DNA of 64,000 nucleotides from Choanephora cucurbitarum (taxonomy: Eukaryota > Mucoromycota > Mucoromycetes > Mucorales > Choanephoraceae), in NCBI GenBank assembly GCA_025331435.1, contig JAIWNI010000071.1, positions 62,001-126,000 of the forward strand, given 5' to 3'. A program made the position numbers and the translations under genes. This document shows positions 49,494 through 59,957 of this stretch, piece by piece. The notes beneath the pieces were generated by a model. That model worked only from the letters and a program-made list of their open reading frames with translations, ran no database searches and was not told the DNA's origin. How positions within the stretch are numbered: position 1 is the first letter of the stretch; every line of letters begins with the position of its first letter.

Positions 49494-49790
49494 ATTAAAC
49501 ATCACCACCCCGGTTACCTTATTTAGTAATTTCCATCACCACCTCAAATGTCGATTTTGAGCATTTTTTCAAATGTACCAGGCAAAGAAAAAAATTTGGC
49601 TTTTTTTTTACAACTCATCACCACCTCCAAGTTGATTTCCTATGAATCGAAAAAAAAAGTTTTTGTTTTTTCTCTAAGTCTTTGGGCCATCACCTTCTCA
49701 TCCATTTTCAACTTTTTTTTTTTGCATTTTCTTCTTCTAAGTCCTTAGATATGTTCCATTTCTGTGTGCTTTTCTTAGACTGTTCTTCGT
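49494..49790 (+). repeat. Left arm of a long, nearly perfect inverted repeat
   Basis: 297 bases that recur in reverse complement at 50088-50385. I compared the arms base by base; the only difference found is one extra A/T in a homopolymer (9 versus 10 bases). The motif CATCACC(ACC) recurs four times in the arm (about 49500, 49534, 49616 and 49688), preceding stretches of 35-80 bases. Confidence 0.95.
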
Positions 49791-50087
49791 CTATTTCCGA
49801 TATATATTCATTTTAGAACAAATGCTTAAAAGATGCCTTAAAAATGTTTTTATTCGAACTTTTCGAAAGTGGCAAATTAAACTTCTCATCTTGAAAATGC
49901 AGATTTAGTTAAGCGCCTCTATTTATGAAATCCACATACATGGAATAATTATGTTCCAAGCACTGAAAAGGTTGAAATATATTTTAAGAGGAATACTCAT
50001 GGATTTTTTTTACAAAGTTCAAATGATCTTAAAATTTCAAATTGGGAATATAGAAAGAAAAGTCAACTTTTTCAAAAGGCACATAGA

Positions 50088-50385
50088 ACGAAGAACAGTC
50101 TAAGAAAAGCACACAGAAATGGAACATATCTAAGGACTTAGAAGAAGAAAATGCAAAAAAAAAAAGTTGAAAATGGATGAGAAGGTGATGGCCCAAAGAC
50201 TTAGAGAAAAAACAAAAACTTTTTTTTTCGATTCATAGGAAATCAACTTGGAGGTGGTGATGAGTTGTAAAAAAAAAAGCCAAATTTTTTTCTTTGCCTG
50301 GTACATTTGAAAAAATGCTCAAAATCGACATTTGAGGTGGTGATGGAAATTACTAAATAAGGTAACCGGGGTGGTGATGTTTAAT
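50088..50385 (-). repeat. Right arm of the inverted repeat
   Basis: Reverse complement of 49494-49790. It is separated from the left arm by an AT-rich spacer of 297 bases (49791-50087) that is not itself palindromic and encodes nothing recognisable. No target-site duplication is obvious outside the arms. Confidence 0.95.
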
Positions 50386-50881
50386 TTTTTAGTTTGAGAA
50401 AGAGAAAAGGTGGTGTAAAGCAAAAGCTTTTGTTTGTCTTATAAATTTGCACATGCAAAATGAAAAGGCTGTGCATGGTGTTGAAGTAAAAAACGATCCA
50501 CGTTTTTCATGATTATTGATTGCTGCTCGAAATGGTTATTACTTGCTTGTCGTACCTACAACTAGCCTTAGCATGAAAATATTAGAGTCAAGCAGTGAAT
50601 CATTTTGTAATTTCCAACTTCTTGTTCACTATCTTCAGGCCCATATTCTGCATAAAAATAATCAGAAGATGTATTTTTTCTTCTTTATAAGAAGTAAAGC
50701 AATTCAGAGAGAAGTATAAGCGTAGATTGTATGAGAACAAGAGCTGTTTATCAATATAATGAAGCCTGCAAAATACATCTGAATAATCATCAAAAACTAT
50801 TTAGAGCATTCCAATAAGCTTTGAGCTACATGAGGATTCGTAAATACGATGTTGAAAAGTTTACTTAACTGGGTAAAGACA

Positions 50882-50979
50882 ACAGTTACTTTGATTAAGA
50901 GTGTTCGTGTTCTTGAGAAACACATTCTTATATTGAGCATACTCTCAAATCAAAGACTCCTAAGTTGAACGACTACTAT
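50882..50979 (+). mobile_element. MITE-like element, copy 2 (internally deleted)
   Basis: Aligns to both ends of copy 1 in the same orientation. The left part contains AAGAGTGTTCGTGTTCTTGA and then ATATTGAGCATACTCTCAAATC. The right end has CTCCTAAGTTGAACGACTAC. About 75 bases of the centre are missing relative to 17202-17373. Confidence 0.6.
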
Positions 50980-51568
50980 ATCATCTCCAGTTATATGACA
51001 CAAATACAACACTCAATCCTACAAAACTCAAGTTGCTGCTACTGGCGCAATCTCTTAAAGTTACTTACTGATTCATTCATAGCAGCGGTATCTGACTTAT
51101 CGATCATTGATAAAGAATTACTAAGTATTCCCGAAGCATTTAAAGCCAATTCTAGAGATTGGATTTTCGAAATGGTAGTTATGCTTTTCAACAGAGTCTG
51201 TATCATACTAAAGCTGTCCCAGAAGGTCAAGAAGTATGAGCAGTGGAGGCAGCTTTCTCTTAATACTCTCTAAAAACAGCCACAACCCCTGAGGATGCTA
51301 TAGCTTTATACAATGCGTATCAAGAACATAAGTATACATCAAGAAACGTTTAATGTACATGCAAGTATCGTATATTGATTTTCGGGGACACTAATTCTGG
51401 TTATTGTATATTTTGCAACCAGCAGTAATACTCATTGAATAGAAACTACATTTGAAAAGTGGTTTATGAAATGCGAAACGAACTATATATAAATACTTTT
51501 TTTCTCTCAACTTCTCAAGTAGAAGACTAAAGAACGTATAGCTTGTAACTAAAGTGGGAGCTCAGTAA

Positions 51569-52015
51569 TCAATAAGAAGTGTTGTTGGGGCCATGGATTG
51601 AATCAGTAATCATTACTTCAGGAAACTTGTTTGCAAAGAAAGGGGCTCGGCTCTGATTGTTCAAGTATGTTGCAGCGAATTTTTCTGCTGCCATGGTTTC
51701 AATAAGTCTTGCAGTATCATCCTCTGAAGCCATAAGATTAGCTTGCTTGGCTCACATGTTTGTATAACGCAGGTTGGTAATGAACCACCGGCCCTTCTTT
51801 TAATTGAATACGATCACTGACAGGTTTTTAAAGTGATCTATACGTAGTCTTGACCTGAGAGCCAGATAAGGGAATACTTGGTCCCATTCTTGTGCTTATA
51901 AGATCCAATCTCATAAAGACATTGAGATCTCTTACTTACATAGACCCTTTGTCTATCTATCAAAATAAACTCTGGATTAGATAAAGTAACTCCATCATGC
52001 AGTTCGAAACTCAGC
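51569..52015 (-). pseudogene. Decayed ORF of unknown family
   Basis: The minus strand gives coding-like blocks in succession: ELHDGVTLSNPEFILIDRQR, then YEIGSYKHKNGTKYSLIWLS, then after a stop RIQLKEGPVVHYQPALYKH, then after a one-base frame change LMASEDDTARLIETMAAEKF and PFFANKFPEVMI, ending at a stop. No acceptable intron joins the blocks: the candidate between blocks 2 and 3 would be about 27-42 bases and out of phase. I do not recognise the family. A dead gene or transposon ORF is the best reading; a real gene with unusual introns cannot be excluded. Confidence 0.45.
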
Positions 52016-52131
52016 TAAAAATAATGAAAAAGAAAATCGTAGTCCATCATGATTTGTTAGTTATTTTACTCATTATTTTAGCAATAAAGAAAGTAGAAAA
52101 AGAAAAAGAAGGGATTGGATTTGTTAGCTAG

Positions 52132-54773
52132 ATGCTTTGTTTCCTATATCTTTTCCAATGTGTGTTTTATCTGCTTATACCCACACTTTTATCAGCAAAA
52201 CCAACACCTAAACAATGTCCACATCAACCCACTTATAATATTGCTTTCTCAAAAACCTGTCCTGCTTATGCTCATGACACAGTTGACTTTTCAGCTGCTC
52301 TCTTTCCTGATCCTTCTATCATATCCGACATCAGTAAACCGAACTATGAAGAACAACGAATGGCCTCCACCGTCACAAAAACAGACCCTACCAGCACTCA
52401 TCTAACTCAACCTATAACCCGTACTCAAAAAGAAGAAGAAGGAAATCAAAGTAGGGTGACGGAAGACAAGAGAAAACCACTTGTTTCTTTTGAGGAATGG
52501 CAAAAGAAGATGCTCAAGTTAGATGATGACAGCAAAGACTGTCGCATCAAACGCAAATCAGGACACTTAGAACAAGATAGCCCAGGCAGTAAAAGACAAC
52601 AGGTGGTTGATAGTATCGATGGTGGATTCTCGGACGATTTTGGTTCGATGCTTGAAGATTTGATTGGTGGTGTGGTTGCCAAGGAAAAGAAACCGAATGT
52701 CTATGCAGAAGGCGAGTATATCTCGCCTAGTCAGTCAGGACCAGACAATAAAGATAAGAAGAAACAACACTTTGCAGATGCGCGTATCAAGTCACTAAAG
52801 GAACGATTCAACTATGCTTCTACAGATTGTGCAGCTACTGTTAGGAAAGTCAATAAACAGGCAAAGGGTGCACAGTCAATTCTGTACGAATCAAAGGATC
52901 AATACCTCTTAAACAAGTGCTCGGCTGACAAATTTGTAATCATAAACCTATGTGAGCAAATTGTAGTGGACACAATTGTGATGGCCAATTTTGAATTCTT
53001 CTCCAGTACATTCAAGGATTTCAGGGTTTATGCCTCTTCGAAGTATCCTACTGAGGATTGGAGGCTGTTGGGCCAATGGCAAGCCAGGAATACTCGTGAT
53101 CTTCAAGTGTTTAAGGTGCCTGATAGTGGATTTGTTGAATATGTCAAAATTGAATTCTTGACACATTATGGTCATGAGTACTATTGTCCTCTCAGTCTTG
53201 TTCGAGTTCATGGTATGTCTATGATGGAATACTACACAACAGTTGAAAGCCAAGATGAAGGACCTGCTCAATTGGGCGAAGAGCATTTATGGCCAGCAGA
53301 AGTACGTGAACAGATCATTCAGCCCCAGTTCAACATCACCAATACATCCGAGTCTTTCCCTCTCAAGAACGAAGTAGAAGAAGAAGATGTGAAGCCTGTA
53401 ATCCCGCCTATTCATTTTGTTGATCAGTCAGTAGTGCCACCTGTTGCATCAAATATGCCTCAGCATGTCATAATAGAGACACTGGTATCTGTACCAACAG
53501 AAACCGAACCTCTACCATCGATTTCAGCAGCCACCTCGTTTTCTTCTTCTTATTCCCATCCTCCTTCGCGCCCTTACTCTTCTTCTGAAGTTGTGACAGA
53601 TGCACATCAAAAGACTTCTTCACATTCATTTGAAGAGACCATGTCAACTAGTACTGACGGTGACTCATCCAATACGACACAGCCTACTCATTCATCCACT
53701 CCTGTATTATTGATTGTCAATGGAACCAATAGTACAAATCATACACAGGAAAATAATGCCATTCAGACAGCTACTGTAGCAATTCATTCTACTACTTCAG
53801 GTATGCCAAAAATGTCCAAGGATAGTGGCACGCAAGAGTCTATCTATAAAACGATCATGAAGCGACTCAACATTCTCGAGGTTAATATGACTTTATCGCA
53901 GCGATTCTTGGATGAACAGAACAAGATATTAAATGACGTATTTCTGGATATGGAAAAGCGACATCAGGAACAATTAATGATGTTAATAGGTCATCTGAAC
54001 GAGACTGCAAGCTTTAAGATTGAAAGCATGGTAACACCATATACACACATTGTTATTTTTTCACGCTATATTGACACTTTGTGATTAGAAACGTCGTTAT
54101 GAACAATGGTATGAAGACTTAAAGGAACAAACGGATAGTGATATGCGAGAGATGACAACCAAAATCAGTATGTTGGCAGATCAGGCAAGTACAAAACCAT
54201 ATGACATATAGCGCAGGAAGAAAACTAACATCACACCAGTTGTCTTATGAAAGAAGAATGTCTGTATCTCAATTGATCATTATGATCATCCTATTCGTTT
54301 TTATGGCTTTATCGAGAGGTACATTCAACATACTTTCACCTGTAGTAGCTGCTCAACAGGAGCAGAGAAACAGGCGGCATATCGGACGAGAGGGTTTAGA
54401 TGCCATGTTAAGGCAGCTGAGACCTATCAAGAAGCCAGTGGCACCCAGTACAACGTTAGCAGATACAACAACAAAAAACGAGTCCACTGTCAAAAAACCA
54501 AAGAACCCAAGAAGACATAGTGACAGTCCTTACCACTCTGTGCGGGAAAGTACATCCAATGTGATAGCAACAAAAGTAGTAGTAGTAGAAGAAGAAGAAA
54601 TGCCTGAGCATTCAGTCGCATCTCAAAATGAAGCACTTCATACTAAGCTTGACCAGGTTTACATGCAGCAAGAAGCAAGAGAGCAAGCTGTACCTTTGAT
54701 AGACATTCCAGAAGAGACTTCTCCTTTTGTAATCAAAAACCGTAAAAGATCGAGTACGAGTCCAACGTATTAA
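52132..54773 (+). CDS. SUN-domain protein of the SUCO/Slp1 type
   Basis: 842 residues from exons 52132-54030, 54089-54184 and 54240-54773. It begins with a hydrophobic signal segment (MLCFLYLFQCVFYLLIPTLL). A charged, low-complexity region includes PLVSFEEWQKKML. The SUN domain (about residues 220-365) includes YASTDCAATVRKVNKQAKGA, KFVIINLCEQIVVDTIVMAN and FEFFSSTFKDFRVYAS. A Ser/Thr-rich spacer, a coiled coil (LNILEVNMTLSQRFLDEQNK) and one transmembrane segment near residues 674-690 (QLIIMIILFVFMAL) follow. A SUN domain placed before the membrane segment is the SUCO/Slp1 (mid-SUN, ER) layout, not the nuclear-envelope Sad1 layout. Yeast Slp1 acts with Emp65 in protecting soluble ER proteins. 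The second intron uses a GC donor. Confidence 0.9.
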
Positions 54774-54825
54774 TAAACTTCTTTTTTTTTTCTTTCTAAA
54801 TTATTGTTATTTTGCTTTCCAACTC

Positions 54826-55664
54826 ATGAGTTTACTTACTGGACTTGTAAACTATTCTGACGATGAAGGCTCATCTGCAGACGAAGAACAACAACAAGAG
54901 CAAAAGCATGAGATACAAGATAAAGGTAAAAAAAAAAAAAGACATTCTGTATTAAGAACAGCGGGCACACTAACTCTATTTACTCTATAGCTTTCTCAAG
55001 ATCATCGCCAAAGGCGCCTAGCGTTGTTGAGCTTATCCCAGCAGAACGACCAAAACCTATACCAACAGAACAACCAAAGCCCACACCTATCAACGACTAC
55101 AAAAGAAGGCTAATCGCTGCACTAGCGCCCAAACCAATCGATGGCATTGACAACTGGGGAATTCCTGAAGAACCCACCACACTCTGCGATTCAGACCGAG
55201 CAGAACAAATTGCTCATTTCTTATCACTCAGAGCCTCAGGTCATCGTCTCAACGATCACTTGCAACACAACAAAGCGTTTCGCAATCCGCGCATCTATAC
55301 AAAACTAGTAGAGTTTGCTGAAGTAGATGAGTTCGGAAGTAATTTCGATCGAGAAGACTACGATCCTTCTGGATTTCCCAAAGAGATGTACATTGATGGT
55401 ATTTTGGAAACGCAAAAGAAGATAGCTGAAGAAAAGGCAGCTCAACAACAAAATAGAGCATCTATCAACTTTGTCTCTTCGCAGCCTATCCCTCCTGCTT
55501 TGACTCAACAACAATCTACAGCGATGGCTCAAGCAATGGCTACAGCAGCTAAAGTGGCTAGTAGGATTGCTAAACCACCTTCGACCGATTCACTTGTTAT
55601 GCCCTCTTCCTCAGGCGATAAAAGAAGAAGTAAATGGGAAGATCATCGATCTGCCAAGCGATAG
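54826..55664 (+). CDS. HCNGP/SAP30BP-like nuclear protein
   Basis: 257 residues from exons 54826-54925 and 54991-55664. The start MSLLTGLVNYSDDEGSSADE is typical of this family. The HCNGP core runs from about residue 85: IDNWGIPEEP, HFLSLRASGHRLNDHLQHNK, AFRNPRIYTKLVEFAEVDEF, GSNFDREDYDPSGFPKEMYI. An Ala/Gln-rich tail ends in RRSKWEDHRSAKR. Family members (human SAP30BP) are nuclear and have been tied to transcriptional repression and splicing of short introns. The specific function here is not shown by the sequence. It lies 52 bases downstream of the SUCO stop on the same strand. Confidence 0.88.
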
Positions 55665-55780
55665 GAGATTGAAATCATACACACCCCCTTCCTGTCTGTT
55701 TCTTTTTTGTATCGTATTTGAGTCATAATAGAAAGTTGCATTAAATTCTCAATTTTTTTTTATTTATCTTTCTTTCTATC

Positions 55781-57337
55781 ATGTCAACCACACCACGCTT
55801 TTTGCTTCCTTTTACCTGTAAATTCATACATACTAAGAAGAGTCGATTGTTGCCTGCTTCTGTTCAACTCTATCATACTGGCATATTACGCAAAACAAGC
55901 ATTTTACCAAATAAAGTCAGTTTAAGACTGTCAAAAGATCATGGTAATGTCTGTTTCAAAAAATAAATCTGTCTCTTTGCCCTAAAAGAAAAAGAAAAAG
56001 AAAAAGATGATATAGAGAAACATCTGGAAATAACAAGACCTCATCGAGAAAGTGACATCCTTCAGGTACCGGGTAGTACTTATGGGTAACTTATGCTATA
56101 GCGATCATTTGTATACAAATCTCTCTCTAAACTGATACTTATCTATACAAAAGAGGACTATATCAATTGAAATGGAATCAACCGCCAAGAAACATATTGA
56201 TTATCAAAAAACCGAATGATGCTAAAACAGAAAAAGCATTGGTTCAAATGGCCAAGTAAAGTGATTTGTAAGATAGCCTATCGAGCCTAAAGCTGATCCT
56301 CAAATATTCTAGTTGGCTTCATCAAACAAGACCTGAATTAAATATCATTATGGAACCTGAAGAAGCAGAGAGGTTTCAAAAGGAACTTCCATTCTTACAT
56401 GTTATCGAACCGAGTAAAGTAGAAGAATATACTCGTACAGTCGATTTCGCCATTACCTTAGGTGGAGATGGAACTATGCTTCATTTAGCCTCACTCTTCC
56501 CCAAAGCTGCCCCTCCTGTCATTAGTTTTTCACTTGGTACTCTATGCTTCCTCATGTCCTATAGTAAAGTAACCCCCAATAACTTTTATTCTGAGATTCG
56601 CTGACGTTTTCTTTTGTCTAGATTTCGAGAAATATCAACATGTGCTAAATGATATTATGGCTGGTAACGTTGGCTTGATGATGCGAATGAGACTCTTTTG
56701 TTCTCTTCATCAACCCAATGGCAAACGTATTGAAGTGAATGGTGTCGAAGTGGGTGATCGTCAAGTGATGAACGAGGTCACTTTGCATCGAGGCAGACAT
56801 CCTCATCTTACTTCTGTTGATTGTTTTGTGGATAACCATCATCTGACGGAATGTATTGCGGATGGCTTGATTGTGTCGACACCTACAGGATCAACTGCTT
56901 ATTCTCTATCTGCTGGAGGACCTATTGTTCATCCGAGTGTTCAAAGTCTTTTGCTGACGCCTATCTGTCCACGCTCTCTTTCTTTTCGAACTGTCCTGTT
57001 ACCGCCTAGTTCAACCATTGAACTCAAGGTAGGGGTACAATCTTGAACTTTTCTACTCAATCTCACCTCTCTTTCTGTTTTTAGATTGGTGAAAAAAGTC
57101 GCAGTGAGATTGAAGTGTCTATGGATGGACAAGAGATTTTCTTGTTACATAAAGGAGAATATGTCAAGGTAGACTAATTGATTTTTCCTAGCCATAATGG
57201 ATCACTAAACCTGTTATTAGGTACGAATGTCAAAATACCCCATTCCATGCGTAACTCAAATCAACAGTGAAACAAGTTGGGAAAAAGATATTAATGATTT
57301 ATTAAAATGGAATCAAACGTTTGGTGCCAATCGTTAA
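55781..57337 (+). CDS. NAD(H) kinase, probably mitochondrial (Pos5-like)
   Basis: Phosphorylates NAD(H) to NADP(H). 406 residues from exons 55781-55943, 55989-56085, 56154-56255, 56313-56563, 56622-57028, 57085-57168 and 57221-57337. The catalytic GGDGT is at residues 171-175 ([19 protein letters not shown]). The substrate loop MNEVTLHRG and the glycine-rich [20 protein letters not shown] are intact. The N-terminus ([20 protein letters not shown]) is basic and hydroxylated without acids, suggesting a mitochondrial presequence (inference). The usual GSLGFL run reads GTLCFLMSY, a divergence noted below. The second acceptor lies in an (AAAAAG)n stretch, so the KEKEK junction is approximate. The stop lies 15 bases from that of the convergent neighbour. 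Confidence 0.92.
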
Positions 57338-57352
57338 CACTCTTTTTTTCTT

Positions 57353-59196
57353 TTATCCTAAACTCCATTGAGTACTAAGCCAGTCAAATGTTGTAAAGGC
57401 TTCTTCAGTATTACAGACAGGGAAAGGTATATTTGAATTAGGCTGTTAGAAAAAGAAGTTAATAAAATCTTGTAGTTTAGACATATGCAGTTTCTTTACC
57501 TTTGGCATAGAGATAGATGTTCTATCATCACCTGAATAAAATGAAGCCATTTTACCATAGCCTTGAATACTAATTACACGATATTGTGTTTCTCCCAACA
57601 ACCAATTCTCCATATAAGCACTGTTGACACCAGGTCTCATTCTCTCTAAGTTGACTTCTTTATGTACTTCTACATCAATGTACTTGGCAATCTGGTCTGG
57701 CTCAATATGTTCAATTGGTAAGCCAGTTACCACTGTACTTGAGATAGCACCAATCTCTTCACCAAAGTATTTCTTGATGGATTCACGGTGATTGTTAAGG
57801 TTGGCAAATTCATTACGTAAATGAGCTGAATCAGTCACCAAGAAGAAGACGACGTGAGAATGATGTGCTTCTTTCTTGTAGGCAGCCAATTCACCTGCAC
57901 ACTTGAAGAAATGAGCCCATTTGTCAAGACTGTTGACGTCGTATTGAGGATTGGCAAGGGCATTATCGTCTGTACGAATTTGAATGCCAATACTTAGCAC
58001 ACTCTTCATTTCGAACAAACGCTTATAGGCATTCAAGAAACGTCTAGAGCCAATGGTAGGACGAAACAGAAAGTTAGTGATGCAACGGAAAGCATTTTCT
58101 TTTGTGAGACCCATAGCGTTCAAGATCTTGCGATACTTTTGAGAGAGTTGAAAGGTACGAATGATGTAGCCACGGTTGGAGCGTGTTTCAATATAGGTAC
58201 CATTCCATAAATCGTTGAAATCGGTGTTGCCACCATCAGGGAAGAGAGTAGCAGTGAGGTTTTTGTATTTTCTGTTCAACAGATCGACCTTTTGGTATCC
58301 AAGCAAAGGGTTCTTATCATCTGTAAAGAGAGCTTCCATCTCGGCTGGGTCATGGGACCATTCGATATGAGGGCGCTCCCAGATAGTTTCCAATGGTAAA
58401 GGATTTAAAGCGGCCCAATTTAATAGATAAGCACGGTCTGTCAATAAAGCATAAAAGAAAGTAGAGATCATACCTATGAACAAAGTAAAAATTTGAGTTA
58501 TCACTACTCTCTCTTCTTTCTATGTATCTTCCTTACCTCCCATACGATCAGCTAAACCACCACAACCACGATTACTGTTGGCAGGTACTTCCTTACATAT
58601 GTAAGAGATAAAGCGAGGTCTATCTTCAACACGAATGTCTTCAGGGAAGATGCCATCCTTGTATTGCTCTACTAAGTCCATATCCTTCTTATGCATAGCC
58701 ATGTATTTCTCTTGCCAGTTACCACATTCACCATGTTGGTTATAGGCCCAATCGTCCGAGAAAGCGCCAAGTGTTTGATCATATTGCTTACAGTAGTCTT
58801 GATATTCTTGATTAGATGCAAAACTAACAGCCTTAAGTAATGATTCATGAGGTGCGGGAGGTGTATAGGTGCCATCTGGACTCTCTGGCATGCTCATTGC
58901 ATTAGGCAAATGACAACGGCCTTCTTTACCGTATTCTATTGATCCAGACTCTAGTGTTTCGTCTGTTTCGGCATGAGAGCGAGAGCTGTCAAATGTAGTA
59001 TCTACACATCATCATGAGCCAAAATTGCTTTAAATGCACAGCATATAAGCTTACTTGGGTAAAATATAGATAAGGCTGCCATGACGATGATGGCCAACAA
59101 ACTGATCATCGTCAACCCTTTTGCTAACCTGTATTTAAACAGTAAACTGCCCTTCAACTCACTTTGAGTATGAAGTCTTTGATAGTCATGAACCAT
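57353..59196 (-). CDS. Type II membrane glycosyltransferase-like protein (fucosyltransferase-like fold)
   Basis: 556 residues from exons 59196-59055, 59001-58537, 58473-57500 and 57442-57353. A short basic cytoplasmic tail is followed by one transmembrane segment (about 27-46, LTMISLLAIIVMAALSIFY) and a lumenal domain: Golgi type II topology. The run NRGCGGLADRMGGMISTFFY then ALLTDRAYLLNW, with SIGIQIRTDD further on, resembles the nucleotide-sugar-binding motifs of GDP-fucose transferases (CGGLGDRLxG, H/R-x-D). The donor sugar and acceptor cannot be read. A strong poly-pyrimidine/CAG acceptor at about 59225-59275 points to an intron upstream of the ATG, either in the 5' UTR or with an extra coding exon. 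A read-through end at 57446 was rejected in favour of the fourth exon. Confidence 0.72.
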
Positions 59197-59957
59197 TCCC
59201 TCTACTCTTCGTTTAGGCGGATCTGTTTAAGTTGAGTCAAGAGAGAGAAAAAAAAAAAGAAAAGAAAAGAGAAAATTTGGCCTATGTGCCTCAATCTTTT
59301 AGTACTACTTATTCATAATTAAGGATCAGCTTAATCTCTTTGTGGGTCAGTTTGTGTAACAGAAAATGAGCTAATTTGATTGGCTTGCCTATAAAGCTCT
59401 AGACTCATATAACAACATAGCACAAATGACATCAATCCATACAACAAACCTGCATCAGCCCTATTTTTCTTTCATGTGCCTTGGCTCTATAGTGCAGTTA
59501 CATTTTTTTCTCGCAAAAAGAGGAAGAGAAAAAAATGCAGTTTTTTCTACAAGTGTTGTTTTGTTCAAATTAAGAAACAATCCGACCTTTTTATAGATCA
59601 GCAACCCTACAAATGAAAATAGGCACACAAAACAATCTTATACTTGACTCAAAAAGTAGCATTTTTTTTTTATTTCAGTACATACGAAGCCGCTGTTGTT
59701 ATTCTCAAAACAGGTTAAACTGTCAAAAAAAATAACAACTAAGCCTATAGAAAGCATAGAAGACAAAGAAGAAAATTTAGTCTAAACTAGGTAAATCCCT
59801 AACATTGGATAACCAAGCCCTCTTTTTTTTTGTCAAACACGATAAGAGAATTTTCTATTAGCAACAAATCTTTTTACATCTCTCACCGTACTTTCTTGAT
59901 GAAAGATAGTAATCGCTTTTTAGTTTTAACTCTTTTTTATTTCAAATAACAAAGATC
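59197..59957. other. Intergenic spacer (0.76 kb)
   Basis: Between the glycosyltransferase-like gene (promoter side) and SEC13 (3' side). It holds a splice-acceptor-like CT tract at 59225-59275 belonging to the former. Otherwise it is AT-rich with A- and T-runs and no ORF of note. Confidence 0.5.

Larger units (their letters stand above)
49156..52131. other. Intergenic stretch (2.98 kb) with a hairpin, a MITE copy and a decayed ORF
   Basis: It holds the long inverted repeat (49494-50385), MITE copy 2 (50882-50979) and the decayed minus-strand ORF (51569-52015). A 102-codon plus ORF at 50965-51273 overlaps the MITE end and has no recognised domain. Confidence 0.6.

Noticed and set aside
50965..51273. 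102-codon plus-strand ORF
   Set aside because: It overlaps the MITE end, has no recognised motif and no flanking splice pattern.
57446..57499. C-terminus of the glycosyltransferase-like protein ending at 57446
   Set aside because: It is the read-through of a good GTAAAG...CTAACAG intron; the spliced form adds a coherent 29-residue end.
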